This document shows, in pieces, positions 9,864-20,299 of a DNA stretch of 64,000 bases. The number at the start of each line of letters is the position of its first letter. Within the stretch, counting starts at the first letter, position 1. Source of the stretch: Olegusella massiliensis (GTDB lineage Bacteria; Actinomycetota; Coriobacteriia; Coriobacteriales; Atopobiaceae). The stretch spans positions 992,001 to 1,056,000 of the forward strand of contig NZ_FLLS01000002.1 in the NCBI RefSeq assembly GCF_900078545.1, written 5' to 3'. The notes under the pieces are model-generated. The model worked only from the letters and a program-made list of their open reading frames with translations. It was not told the origin of the DNA and ran no database searches. A program made the translations under genes and the position numbers.

Positions 9864-10169
9864 CTACTGGTCTTTTTTAGGTGATTTAGGTTTGAGAAAG
9901 CGCAGGATGCCACCGCGGCCATCCTGCGCTTTGTCGGCCTCAGATATATGCACATACTTGTCACAAATAGCTTTAGTGCGCAGATATTCACGGCCGCGCG
10001 GGTCGGTGACGGGCACTAGTTCTTCGGGGCTATCGGCAAAATAATGATCGGGGCCCTCATCTATGTGGGGGTTTGCCAAAATATAGCCACGCATGCAGGT
10101 TCCACGCCAGCGACCAGTGCGCTCGTTGCGTTCGAATTTGCCAAACTCGCAGTCTGTGCAATGCAGCAT
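9864..10169 (-). CDS. conserved hypothetical cysteine-containing protein
   Basis: A 101-residue protein starting MLHCTDCEFGKFERN. Its four cysteines (a CxxC at residues 4-7, then two single ones) suggest a small zinc or iron-sulfur site. The C-terminus is basic (RFLKPKSPKKD). No known function is recognised. The codons near its C-terminus contain a perfect 13-bp inverted repeat (9897-9932). An AGGAC lies a few bases upstream of the start. It is convergent with upp and diverges from the ATP synthase operon. Confidence 0.65.
   Translation of the reverse strand: MLHCTDCEFGKFERNERTGRWRGTCMRGYILANPHIDEGPDHYFADSPEELVPVTDPRGREYLRTKAICDKYVHISEADKAQDGRGGILRFLKPKSPKKDQ
9897..9932. repeat. perfect 13-bp inverted repeat between upp and the minus gene
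   Basis: AAAGCGCAGGATG at 9897-9909 is repeated in inverted form at 9920-9932 with a 10-base loop. It lies inside the last third of the minus-strand gene and about 50 bases after the upp stop. It could act as a hairpin terminator for upp read-through, although no T-run follows on either strand. Confidence 0.6.
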
Positions 10170-10285
10170 AAGAAGTCCTGTTCTCGGATAGCCTATTACT
10201 ATCTGCGTCCAATCTTGATGATATGCTAAGCGAGAAATTCAAAAAAGGGCCTCAGACTTATGTGTTGAAGGCGTAAGTTCGTACA

Positions 10286-10387
10286 TAGTTCAGAGGGCGT
10301 ACAATTTAAAAGGACTATACTGGCGCTCCCGCATGACTGCACATCATAGGTAGTTCAAAGGGAGTACAATTTATGCGAACCATACTG
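10286..10387 (+). repeat. tandem 37-bp imperfect repeat upstream of the ATP synthase operon
   Basis: Units 10286-10322 and 10351-10387 share TAGTTCARAGGGMGTACAAT and end in ATACTG, with a 65-bp period. Each contains TACAAT, a good -10 hexamer, so this may be a duplicated promoter or a pair of regulator sites. The unit nearer the genes ends 34 bp before the first start. Confidence 0.6.
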
Positions 10388-10421
10388 CCGTCTGCTTTGA
10401 TTTGCGGTAAGGAATAGCGCC

Positions 10422-10709
10422 TTGGAGACATGGAGTACAGTAGTTGTAGGTGCTATATGTGGCATAGTGGGAGCTCTCCCACAGGTGTATTTGTTTGAGT
10501 GTGCCATACGACGGCGTGGGAAAGTGAGTATTGCTTTAGGACTTCTGAGTGTTATTGTGTCACTTTGTGTATTTGAACTTGCTCTTTTTGTCGTGTGGGT
10601 GGTGGCGCCAAAGCAAGAGCTGAGTTTTGGGATTGCGTTAGTAGCTGCGTATCTCAGTCTTTGGACTGTTGGAGCAGTACGTGCCTGGCAAGATGCCCAA
10701 AAAGGCTGA
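10422..10709 (+). CDS. small membrane protein at head of the ATP synthase operon (AtpI-like position)
   Basis: A 95-residue protein with three hydrophobic segments (about 6-24, 37-60, 68-86) and a basic loop CAIRRRGKV between the first two. Its place directly before atpB (26 bp) is that of atpI-type genes, whose products help c-ring assembly, but I see no diagnostic AtpI motif. The start is TTG 10422, preceded by GTAAGGA; the nearby ATG 10430 is in a different frame that stops after 23 codons, so the TTG is needed to read this gene. Confidence 0.65.
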   Translation: METWSTVVVGAICGIVGALPQVYLFECAIRRRGKVSIALGLLSVIVSLCVFELALFVVWVVAPKQELSFGIALVAAYLSLWTVGAVRAWQDAQKG

Positions 10710-10735
10710 GGACCGGGTTGGGGAAAGGACTTGCT

Positions 10736-11539
10736 GTGGGAGTCTTTGATAAGCTGCCAGCGGTTGTGGATGAGCTCGTAAAGGGCTTTAATTCCACACC
10801 AGCTTTTGGCAACCTAGGCTTTGGAATTACTCAGTATTCGTTCTGGTTGTACCTCTCCTGCATTTTTCTGCTTGTTCTTATGGTGGTCTTTACTAAGGCA
10901 CAGGCAAAATCAATTGCTCCTAAAGGCAAGTTTGTCAATGGCATGGAGTTTCTCATTGAGTTTGTACGCGATGATCTCTGCATCGGCATGCTTGGTCGCG
11001 ACAAGTGGCGCAAGCACTTCCCCTATCTTGCGACACTGTTTTTCTTTGTTTTGGTCAATGATGTAGTGGGTATTGTGCCTGGTATGCACCCTGGTACGGG
11101 TACCATCGGCACCACGGCCGCTCTTGCTCTCGTCTCTTTTATCTACTTTATCTGGATGGGCGTTAATGCCAAAGGTGGTTGGGGTTATATCAAGAGCCTT
11201 GCACCAGAAGGTTTGCCGCTGCCTTTAGCTCTTCTTGTCTGGGTTATCGAGATTTTCTCTACGCTCTTGCGCCCCATCACTTTGGCTATTCGTCTTTTTT
11301 GCAATATGTACGCAGGGCACATTGTTATGGGTACCTTTGCCGTTTTGGCATCAATGTTTTTCCAGCCCCTGCTGGTCGCATTTAACCCTGCCAATGCGGC
11401 AGGTGTCTTTGCTTCGATTGCATGGGTATTCGTTCTCATCATCATCTACCTTGTAGAGATGCTAGTTGCAGCAATTCAGGCATATGTTTTTACGCTTTTG
11501 ACTGCCGTATACATTAGCTCTGCTGAGGAGGGCGACTAG
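10736..11539 (+). CDS. atpB: ATP synthase Fo subunit a
   Basis: Subunit a forms the proton half-channels next to the c-ring. The 267-residue membrane protein carries the essential arginine (Arg186) in LAIRLFCNMYAGH, the motif conserved across a subunits. The frame is open to 10595 through the preceding gene, but GTG 10736 has GGGGAAAGGA upstream at a 6-base spacing and yields a normal N-terminus. It is followed by a 117-bp gap with two hairpins before atpE, unusual in an operon whose later genes overlap or nearly touch. Confidence 0.95.
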   Translation: MGVFDKLPAVVDELVKGFNSTPAFGNLGFGITQYSFWLYLSCIFLLVLMVVFTKAQAKSIAPKGKFVNGMEFLIEFVRDDLCIGMLGRDKWRKHFPYLATLFFFVLVNDVVGIVPGMHPGTGTIGTTAALALVSFIYFIWMGVNAKGGWGYIKSLAPEGLPLPLALLVWVIEIFSTLLRPITLAIRLFCNMYAGHIVMGTFAVLASMFFQPLLVAFNPANAAGVFASIAWVFVLIIIYLVEMLVAAIQAYVFTLLTAVYISSAEEGD

Positions 11540-11550
11540 TTACCATTTTT

Positions 11551-11597
11551 ACCGTATATCACGGTATAAATTGGCCTTGTGCGGGTATAAGACCCGC
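11551..11597 (+). promoter_or_regulatory. two hairpins in the atpB-atpE gap
   Basis: ACCGT-ATATC-ACGGT (11551-11565) and GCGGGT-ATAAG-ACCCGC (11581-11597) are perfect short hairpins 12-28 bases after the atpB stop. Neither has a T-run, so they are more likely mRNA processing or stability elements than terminators. Their position suits the need for about ten c subunits per a subunit. Confidence 0.5.
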
Positions 11598-11656
11598 TTG
11601 GCATAACGTGTAAGAAATAGCACGCACGTCTTTTAAGCAAGTCATAAGGAGGAACC

Positions 11657-11851
11657 GTGGGAGTTATTGGTTACAGCCTCGGCGTTATTGGTGCTGGCCT
11701 GGGCATTGGTTTGGCAGCATTTGGCGCTACAAGTGCAATGGCGCGTCAGCCTGAGGTACAGGGCCGCCTGTTCACCGTATTTATTCTCGCGTCCGCATTT
11801 GTCGAGGCCCTAGCTCTGATCGGCTTCGTTGTTACCCTGATTGCTAAATAA
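11657..11851 (+). CDS. atpE: ATP synthase Fo subunit c
   Basis: A 64-residue two-helix proteolipid that builds the rotor ring. The helices flank the polar loop ARQPEV; the ion-carrying carboxylate is Glu50 in AFVEALALIGFV. The residues around Glu50 lack the Glu-Ser/Thr and Gln pattern of sodium-binding rings, so proton coupling is inferred. GTG 11657 is the only start, because an in-frame TAA lies 12 bases upstream, and it has a strong AGGAGGA. The length is at the short end for bacterial c subunits (usually 70-85). Confidence 0.95.
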   Translation: MGVIGYSLGVIGAGLGIGLAAFGATSAMARQPEVQGRLFTVFILASAFVEALALIGFVVTLIAK

Positions 11852-11891
11852 GCAGCGGGTGACAAAGACGTTTTGGACGGAGGCTAGCAAT

Positions 11892-12494
11892 ATGGACAAC
11901 AAGACGCCGAAGGGTGTGCGCAAGCTTGCTGCACTGGGCTTCGCCGCAATTTCAGCGGCTTCTCTTTCAGGTTGCAGCATGCCAGAAAGCGCGAGCATTC
12001 TAATCCCCAAGCCTGCGGAATTTATTCCCGCACTGATTGCCTTCCTAGTCATTTGGTTTTTGTTGGCAAAGTATGCTTGGCCCACAATCATCAAGACCCT
12101 AGATGATCGCCAGGCAAAGATTCAAGAAGACTTGGATGCTGCTGAGCGTACGCGTGCTGAGGTCGAGAAGGAAAAGCACGAATATGCTACCCGTGTCGAT
12201 CAGGCGCAGCGTGAAGCAGGAGAAATTGTTGCTGAGGCAAAGAAGGACGCAGAGTCTGTGCGTTCTGAAGTGCTTGCTAAGGCGCAAAAAGAAGCTTCGG
12301 GCATTATCGCAAAGTCGCATGAAGCTCTTGAAGGTGAGCGTCGTAAGGCCATGATTGAGCTCTCGGGCTCCGTTGTAGACCTTTCTGTCGAAATCGCAGG
12401 CAAGATTATCGGCAATGACCTCTCCGAAGATCAGCAGCGCGCCCTTGCTGAGAAGTATCTTGCAGAAGTGGGAAAGACCAATGACAAAGAGTAG
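11892..12494 (+). CDS. atpF: ATP synthase Fo subunit b, with lipoprotein-like N-terminus
   Basis: Subunit b is the peripheral stalk linking Fo to the F1 head. The 200-residue protein has a lipoprotein-type signal in residues 1-30 ending LSGC, one membrane helix (about residues 45-62, FIPALIAFLVIWFLLAKYAW), then a long charged coiled coil. ATG 11892 is supported by GGACGGAGG with 8-base spacing; the frame is open further upstream without a better start. The LSGC lipobox implies that the N-terminus may be cleaved and lipid-modified outside the membrane, which would leave one transmembrane pass. The atpH start lies inside its last codons. Confidence 0.94.
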   Translation: MDNKTPKGVRKLAALGFAAISAASLSGCSMPESASILIPKPAEFIPALIAFLVIWFLLAKYAWPTIIKTLDDRQAKIQEDLDAAERTRAEVEKEKHEYATRVDQAQREAGEIVAEAKKDAESVRSEVLAKAQKEASGIIAKSHEALEGERRKAMIELSGSVVDLSVEIAGKIIGNDLSEDQQRALAEKYLAEVGKTNDKE

Positions 12495-12960
12495 CGACGA
12501 CAGGCAGAAGGTTGAGGCTTACGCTCGCGCGCTGATTGAAGCAGGTCGTGCTGAGGGTCGCCCCAACGCTGACCTCGTGCAGTGGCTGCATGCAGGTAAG
12601 TTCTCACCTGAGGTTCTCGAGGCACTGGGAGCCATGCACCATGCTGGTGACCTAGAGCTTATCGATGCTGTCTCCAAGCAATACAAAGAGATTATCGATA
12701 ATGAGGACGACACCGTAAATGTTACGGTAACCACAGCGGTTCCGTTAGATGAGGAGCTGCGCCGCAAGGTTAAGACAAAGGTCGAAGCAGATCTTGGTTG
12801 TCCCATTTACCTTGTCGAGCGAGTAGAGCCCGAGATTTTGGGCGGAATTATTATCGAGCAGCGTGGCAAGCGTTTTGATGCTTCGGTGCGAGCACAGCTC
12901 ACCAGCATTCGCAGGCAGCTCTCAACTACCTTTATTGGAGTTGATGACAATGACAAATAG
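12481..12960 (+). CDS. atpH: ATP synthase F1 subunit delta
   Basis: Delta (OSCP) caps F1 and binds subunit b. The 159-residue protein ends with the family signature [23 protein letters not shown] 12481 overlaps the last codons of atpF, and the wording of the junction (ATGACAAA ... TAG) is repeated at the atpH-atpA junction, so both pairs are translationally coupled. It is slightly shorter than the usual 175-180 residues. Confidence 0.93.
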   Translation: MTKSSDDRQKVEAYARALIEAGRAEGRPNADLVQWLHAGKFSPEVLEALGAMHHAGDLELIDAVSKQYKEIIDNEDDTVNVTVTTAVPLDEELRRKVKTKVEADLGCPIYLVERVEPEILGGIIIEQRGKRFDASVRAQLTSIRRQLSTTFIGVDDNDK

Positions 12961-14599
12961 CATTAGCTCCAGCGAGGTCATGAATGCATTGCGTGACAGG
13001 CTGGCACAAATTGGTACAACGGTAGATCTTAATGAGGCATCCATTGTTACGTCGGTAGGAGATGGTATTGCTCGTATCGACGGACTTAAGACGGCTATGG
13101 CAGGTGAGTTGCTGGAATTTACCAGCTCTCGTACTGCGCACTCAGTCTATGGTCTTGCTCAAAATCTTGACACCGATTCTGTTGGTGCGGTTTTGTTTGG
13201 CGAGGTAGACACCATCAGAGAGGGCGATGAGTGCCATACGACCGGTCGCGTTATGGATATTCCTGTTGGTCACGCCATGCTTGGCCGTGTTGTTAATCCT
13301 TTGGGCCAGCCTATCGATGGTCAAGGCCCCATTAACACGTCGCACCGCCGTCCTATTGAATTTAAGGCTCCCGGCATCATGGAGCGTCAGCCAGTGTGCG
13401 AGCCAGTACAGACTGGCCTCATAGCAATTGATGCAATGGTGCCTATCGGTCGTGGTCAGCGTGAGCTTATCATTGGCGACCGCAAGACGGGCAAGACTGC
13501 TATCGCTATTGACGCTATCGTCAACCAGCGCGACACCGATATGATTTGTATCTATGTTGCGATTGGTCAAAAGGCATCTACGGTCGCAGCTATTCGCGAA
13601 GAGTTAGCTCAACGTGGTGTTCTTGGCAAGACTATCATTGTTGCTGCTACCGCTGCTGACTCCGCCCCCATGCAATACATCGCTCCTATGGCAGGCGCTG
13701 CTATTGGCGAGTACTTTATGTACAACGACAAAAAAGGCAATCCTGCAGATGCAGAGCACCCCGGTGGACACGTTTTGATTGTCTATGATGACCTATCAAA
13801 GCAGGCGGTGGCATACCGTCAGATGTCCCTCACGCTACATCGTCCGCCTGGACGCGAGGCGTATCCTGGCGACATTTTCTACCTGCATTCTCGCTTGCTT
13901 GAGCGTGCAGTCAAGATGAGTGATGCCAATGGCGGTGGCTCAATGACCGCTCTTCCCATCATCGAAACTCAAGAGGGAGACGTTTCTGCTTATATTCCGA
14001 CGAATGTAATTTCAATTACTGATGGTCAAATTTATCTGCAGTCAAGTCTTTTCTTCCAAGGACAACGTCCCGCAGTTGATGTGGGCATTTCGGTTTCGCG
14101 CGTGGGTGGCGCTGCTCAGCTGGCTGCTATGAAGCAGGTGGCAGGTACGTTGCGTTTGGATTTGGCTAGTTACCGCGAAAAGCAGGCCTTTGCGCAGTTT
14201 GGCTCCGACCTTGATGCTACGACGCGCTACCAGCTCAACCACGGTGCTCATATGATGGAGCTGCTCAAGCAAAAGCGCTTTGCGGCACTTCCGGTAGCCG
14301 ATCAGGTTATCTCGATTTTTGCTGCCAAGGAAAACTTCCTTGATGATATTGACCTTGAGAATGTGGTGCTCTTCCGTGACGAGCTGGCCAAGTATATGAA
14401 TGAGCGTCACGGGAAGCTGCGTCGCAATATCGTTAAGAGCAAAATCAGCGACAAGCAGGCAGAGCGCCTTAAGATGCACATTGCGCATTTTAAAGAGCAG
14501 TTCCTCGCTAAGCATCCCAACCAAGAGGAGATTGACGTCGAAAGTTTCTCTGAGGATGCACAAGATTCTGATGACATTCGGAAGACAACCGAGGCATAA
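12950..14599 (+). CDS. atpA: ATP synthase F1 subunit alpha
   Basis: Alpha is the non-catalytic nucleotide-binding subunit of the F1 hexamer. The 549-residue protein carries a P-loop GDRKTGKT at 176-183; most bacterial alphas have GDRQTGKT, so Lys179 is a small deviation. The family motif around [14 protein letters not shown] (here [13 protein letters not shown]) is present. ATG 12950 overlaps the atpH stop and has TTGGAG upstream; upstream frame to 12863 is just read-through of atpH. The C-terminus has an acidic tail of about 30 residues ([11 protein letters not shown]) longer than in most homologues. Confidence 0.97.
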   Translation: MTNSISSSEVMNALRDRLAQIGTTVDLNEASIVTSVGDGIARIDGLKTAMAGELLEFTSSRTAHSVYGLAQNLDTDSVGAVLFGEVDTIREGDECHTTGRVMDIPVGHAMLGRVVNPLGQPIDGQGPINTSHRRPIEFKAPGIMERQPVCEPVQTGLIAIDAMVPIGRGQRELIIGDRKTGKTAIAIDAIVNQRDTDMICIYVAIGQKASTVAAIREELAQRGVLGKTIIVAATAADSAPMQYIAPMAGAAIGEYFMYNDKKGNPADAEHPGGHVLIVYDDLSKQAVAYRQMSLTLHRPPGREAYPGDIFYLHSRLLERAVKMSDANGGGSMTALPIIETQEGDVSAYIPTNVISITDGQIYLQSSLFFQGQRPAVDVGISVSRVGGAAQLAAMKQVAGTLRLDLASYREKQAFAQFGSDLDATTRYQLNHGAHMMELLKQKRFAALPVADQVISIFAAKENFLDDIDLENVVLFRDELAKYMNERHGKLRRNIVKSKISDKQAERLKMHIAHFKEQFLAKHPNQEEIDVESFSEDAQDSDDIRKTTEA

Positions 14600-14607
14600 A
14601 GGCAGAC

Positions 14608-17009
<2,402 letters not shown>

Positions 17010-17016
17010 GACGTCT

Positions 17017-17457
17017 ATGTCTTCTATTACCTGCCAGTTTGTCCGTCCAGACAAGCTGCTCTTTGAAGGACATGCCAAACATTTAACCCTCCTCACTCCT
17101 TCGGGTGAGGTGGGTGTCTGGCCTGGGCATGCCGCTGAAATTTGCGCTCTTGGTGACGGCGTAGTACGCCTGCACCCCGTTGACGAAGAGGGCGGCGGCC
17201 AGGTGAACGTTATTATTTCAGGTGGCTATGCCGAAATTAGCAATGATATGGTTATTATCTTGGCTGATCACGCGCGTCGCTCGGACGATATTGATCCCAA
17301 AGTTGTGCGACAAACGCGCCAAAAAGCTTTTGATGCAAAAGAGCAACTTGCTGCAGATGACCACAGCAATGCGTATTATGACGAAAAGATTAAGTGGTGC
17401 AACCTGCTGCTGAAGCACGCCGCCTCCTCTGATGCGACTGCTACAGTAGAGGAGTAG
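17017..17457 (+). CDS. atpC: ATP synthase F1 subunit epsilon
   Basis: Epsilon links gamma to the c-ring and can inhibit ATP hydrolysis. The 146-residue protein has an N-terminal beta-sandwich (FVRPDKLLFEG, LTPSGEVGVWPGHA) and a C-terminal helical hairpin. An insertion EEGGGQVN lengthens one loop of the sandwich. It ends the atp gene set; murA follows 21 bp later and may be cotranscribed. Confidence 0.94.
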   Translation: MSSITCQFVRPDKLLFEGHAKHLTLLTPSGEVGVWPGHAAEICALGDGVVRLHPVDEEGGGQVNVIISGGYAEISNDMVIILADHARRSDDIDPKVVRQTRQKAFDAKEQLAADDHSNAYYDEKIKWCNLLLKHAASSDATATVEE

Positions 17458-17478
17458 CAGGCGACGAAAGAGGGCCTC

Positions 17479-18765
17479 ATGGAAGCAATACAAGTCGAGG
17501 GCGGACATCCCCTTAGTGGTGAAATTATCGTTGAGGGTGCAAAAAATTCCACTCTAAAGCTTATGGCGGCTACCATTTTGGCCCCTGGCGTAACAACACT
17601 TACCAATGTGCCCAATATTGCTGATGTGCATGTGATGGGCAAGGTACTCAAGCGCCTTGGCGCTGAGATTGAAGTTGCAGATGAGCATACGCTTCGTATT
17701 GATACTTCAGGTGTTGACAAGTGGGAGACACCTTATCAATTAGTAGTTCAGATGCGAGCCTCAACAGCAGTACTTGGTCCTTTGTTGGGTCGTTTTGGCA
17801 AGGCGATTGTTGCCATGCCTGGAGGCTGCAACATTGGTGCTCGCAAAATTGATATGCACATTCTTGGTCTTGAGGCGTTGGGTGTGAGTTTTGATATCGA
17901 TCATGGCAATATCCATGCTTCGACGCCTAATGGCTTGGTTGGTTCGACGGTGACCTTGGATTTTGCCAGTGTTGGTGCTACCGAAAACCTCATGATGGCA
18001 TCAGTGCATGCGTGTGGAACAACCGTTATTGACAATGCTGCTCGCGAACCTGAGATTGTTGATCTAGCTAATCTTCTTAATGAAATGGGTGCTCATATCA
18101 AGGGCGCAGGTACTCCTGTCATTGAGATTACAGGCACCAAAGAAACTCTTCATCCAGTGGAGCACCGTACTGTTGGTGATCGTATTGAAGCCGGCACCTT
18201 TATTGGTATGGGTGGGCTAGCTGGCGGTCCTTTGACCGTGCGCGGCTTTGACCCTCGCCATCTTGATCTTGTTCTGCGCAAATATGAGCTTATGGGTCTT
18301 GATATTGAGCGCCTTTCTGATGGTGTTGTCGTACGCAAAAATGGTTCTATTAAGCCAACGGATATTCAGACTCTACCTTTCCCAGGCTTTCCAACCGATA
18401 TGCAAGCGCAGACTATGTGCTTGTTGGCACTTGCTCAGGGCAGTAGTGTGGTAACCGAGAATGTCTTTGAGAATCGCTTTATGTTTGCCAGCGAGTTGCA
18501 GCGTATGGGTGCTGATATTGTTATCAAGGGTCATCATGCTATTGTGCATGGAGTTTCGGGTTTCTCGGGAGCCGAGGTAAAGGCCCCTGATCTTCGCGGT
18601 GGTGCCGCACTTGTTATGGCAGGTCTTGTTGCTGACGGGTACACCACGGTTACTGATGTGCATCATATCGATCGAGGGTATGAAGGCTTTGTTCCCAAGC
18701 TTACTTCGGTTGGTGCTGTCGTTCGCCGTATTGACTTGCCCGATCCCAGTTTTGATAGCGAGTAA
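17479..18765 (+). CDS. murA: UDP-N-acetylglucosamine 1-carboxyvinyltransferase
   Basis: MurA transfers enolpyruvate from PEP to UDP-GlcNAc, the first committed step of peptidoglycan synthesis. The 428-residue protein has the substrate motif GAKNSTLKLMAA near the N-terminus and the catalytic cysteine Cys117 in MPGGCNIGARKIDMH; a cysteine here (rather than aspartate) predicts the usual fosfomycin target. The linkage atpC-murA is common in Actinobacteria. The ATG follows GAAAGAGG. Confidence 0.97.
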   Translation: MEAIQVEGGHPLSGEIIVEGAKNSTLKLMAATILAPGVTTLTNVPNIADVHVMGKVLKRLGAEIEVADEHTLRIDTSGVDKWETPYQLVVQMRASTAVLGPLLGRFGKAIVAMPGGCNIGARKIDMHILGLEALGVSFDIDHGNIHASTPNGLVGSTVTLDFASVGATENLMMASVHACGTTVIDNAAREPEIVDLANLLNEMGAHIKGAGTPVIEITGTKETLHPVEHRTVGDRIEAGTFIGMGGLAGGPLTVRGFDPRHLDLVLRKYELMGLDIERLSDGVVVRKNGSIKPTDIQTLPFPGFPTDMQAQTMCLLALAQGSSVVTENVFENRFMFASELQRMGADIVIKGHHAIVHGVSGFSGAEVKAPDLRGGAALVMAGLVADGYTTVTDVHHIDRGYEGFVPKLTSVGAVVRRIDLPDPSFDSE

Positions 18766-18802
18766 CCTCTATCTGCTTGACCGTTCACGGGTATTGTGAT
18801 GT

Positions 18803-18842
18803 TTGACAAACCGCTTCAGTGGGTAAAGTTAGCCTCAACTGA
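18803..18842 (+). promoter_or_regulatory. candidate promoter with overlapping DtxR/IdeR-type operator
   Basis: TTGACA at 18803-18808 is a perfect -35 box; TAAAGT at 18824-18829, 15 bases on, could be the -10. The 19 bases 18824-18842 match the DtxR/IdeR box consensus at 14 of 19 positions, including the central GTTAGCCT. The site lies 24 bases before the start of a DtxR-family gene, suggesting metal-dependent autorepression. Confidence 0.5.
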
Positions 18843-18865
18843 TGTCAAACGAAGGGTTTTTATAT

Positions 18866-19309
18866 ATGACTACAAAGTCAGGTAAAGTCAACACTCACGG
18901 TGCTGATAGCCTTTCTATGTCGAGCGAGGATTATCTCGAATCTATCTATAGGCTGAGTCAGACAAGCGATAAGCCCGACTCAAGTGTGCACTCGGTAGAT
19001 GTTGCCGACCAGTTGAATGTCTCCAAGGCGAGCGTCAACAAAGCGCTGACCGCCTTGAGAGAAGCTGGCATGGTCGAGCAGGTGCGCTATGGTCGTATCG
19101 AGCTGACGCCTCAAGGCCGCGAGTATGGTCGTGATATCTGGCGTCGTCACCTCACGTTGCGCGCTTTCCTCGAGCAAGAGTTGGGTGTCGACCACGAGAC
19201 AGCAAACGCTGAAGCTTGTCTTATGGAACATGATCTTTCTGCGGACACTATGAATCGCTGGGTTAGCTATCTAGAGGAGCAGGGTGTCTCGCTTAATATC
19301 GAGTTATAA
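18866..19309 (+). CDS. DtxR/MntR-family metal-dependent transcriptional regulator
   Basis: A 147-residue repressor with an N-terminal winged helix (VADQLNVSKASVNKALTALREAGMV) and the metal-binding dimerisation domain; the third SH3-like domain is absent, as in MntR. Aligned by eye, ligand positions read Asp in SSEDYLES (as in MntR Asp8), His in WRRHLTL, then Cys, Glu and His in EACLMEHDL. Cys at that position is DtxR-like, so iron or manganese specificity is ambiguous. ATG 18866 is preferred to ATG 18842 because only it has an AGGG upstream. It stands alone, with a candidate operator of its own family just upstream. Confidence 0.9.
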   Translation: MTTKSGKVNTHGADSLSMSSEDYLESIYRLSQTSDKPDSSVHSVDVADQLNVSKASVNKALTALREAGMVEQVRYGRIELTPQGREYGRDIWRRHLTLRAFLEQELGVDHETANAEACLMEHDLSADTMNRWVSYLEEQGVSLNIEL

Positions 19310-19390
19310 CGTGTAAACATACTCTCGCGTTCTGCTTTAATGAATAAAGAAATCTGCTAGAAAATGCAGCACAAACGAAAGGAATTGCTC

Positions 19391-20287
19391 ATGAAGGCCG
19401 TAATCCCTGCCGCAGGTCTTGGCACCCGCTTTCTTCCGGCCACCAAGGCGCTGCCCAAGGAGCTTCTTCCCGTACTCGATAAACCTGTTATTCAGTATGT
19501 GGTAGAAGAGGCATTGGCACCTTCTGCAGTTGATGGTGTTGTAATTGTTAACTCTCATGAAAAGCCTCAGATAAACGAATACTTTTCGGTGGATAAGCAT
19601 TTTGAGGAGTATCTTGAGGCGCATGGTAAAAGTAAAGAAGCAGAGCTTGTTCATGAAGCAGGTGCTCTGCCGGTAAGCTTTGTGTATCAAGATGATCCGC
19701 GTGGTCTTGGTCATGCGGTACTTTGTGCTGCTCCAGAGACAGCGGATGAGTCGTTCTTTGTTCTGCTTGGTGACTATTTTGTGCCCGAAAAGCAGATGTG
19801 CGTACGTATGCAAGAAGTATCTGAGGCTCACGGCGGCGCCTCAGTCATTGCGGTGGCGCCCGTGCCTGCCGATCAAGTGAGCCGCTATGGCATTATCGCT
19901 GGCGAACGTGTTGAGAGTCTTTCTGGTCTTGAAGATGCAGCCGATGAGGAGCCTGGTGCTGTTTGGAAAGTGAGTGGTCTCGTAGAAAAACCTAGCCTAG
20001 AAGATGCTCCTTCCCATCTCTTTATTGTTGGTCGCTATCTATTGTCTGCCCGAGTGATGGAACTTTTGCGTACTCAGGGCCCTGGTGCTGGTGGCGAGAT
20101 TCAACTGACCGATGCCATGGCACGTCTTCTTGAAGAAGAAGAAATGTACGCTGTTGTAGTGGATCCCAACGACGGATGTGATACGGGTACTCCCGCCGCT
20201 TGGGCAGCCACTAACGCTCGTATGGCGCTTGCTAATCCCGCGTTCCGTGATGCCTTCATTGAGGGTCTCGGCGGAGCTAGAATCTAA
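19391..20287 (+). CDS. galU: UTP-glucose-1-phosphate uridylyltransferase
   Basis: GalU makes UDP-glucose for cell-envelope glycans. The 298-residue protein starts with the nucleotidyltransferase motif AAGLGTRFLPATKALPKE and contains VEKP and GRYLLSARVMELL blocks of the family. ATG 19391 follows GAAAGGA at 6 bases. The phosphohexomutase gene starts 12 bp downstream, so glucose 1-phosphate supply and use are probably encoded together. Confidence 0.95.
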   Translation: MKAVIPAAGLGTRFLPATKALPKELLPVLDKPVIQYVVEEALAPSAVDGVVIVNSHEKPQINEYFSVDKHFEEYLEAHGKSKEAELVHEAGALPVSFVYQDDPRGLGHAVLCAAPETADESFFVLLGDYFVPEKQMCVRMQEVSEAHGGASVIAVAPVPADQVSRYGIIAGERVESLSGLEDAADEEPGAVWKVSGLVEKPSLEDAPSHLFIVGRYLLSARVMELLRTQGPGAGGEIQLTDAMARLLEEEEMYAVVVDPNDGCDTGTPAAWAATNARMALANPAFRDAFIEGLGGARI

Positions 20288-20299
20288 GGGGCAGAAGTT

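Noticed and set aside
10430-10501. ATG 10430 as start of the first gene of the atp operon
   Set aside because: That frame ends after 23 codons; the membrane protein needs the TTG at 10422.
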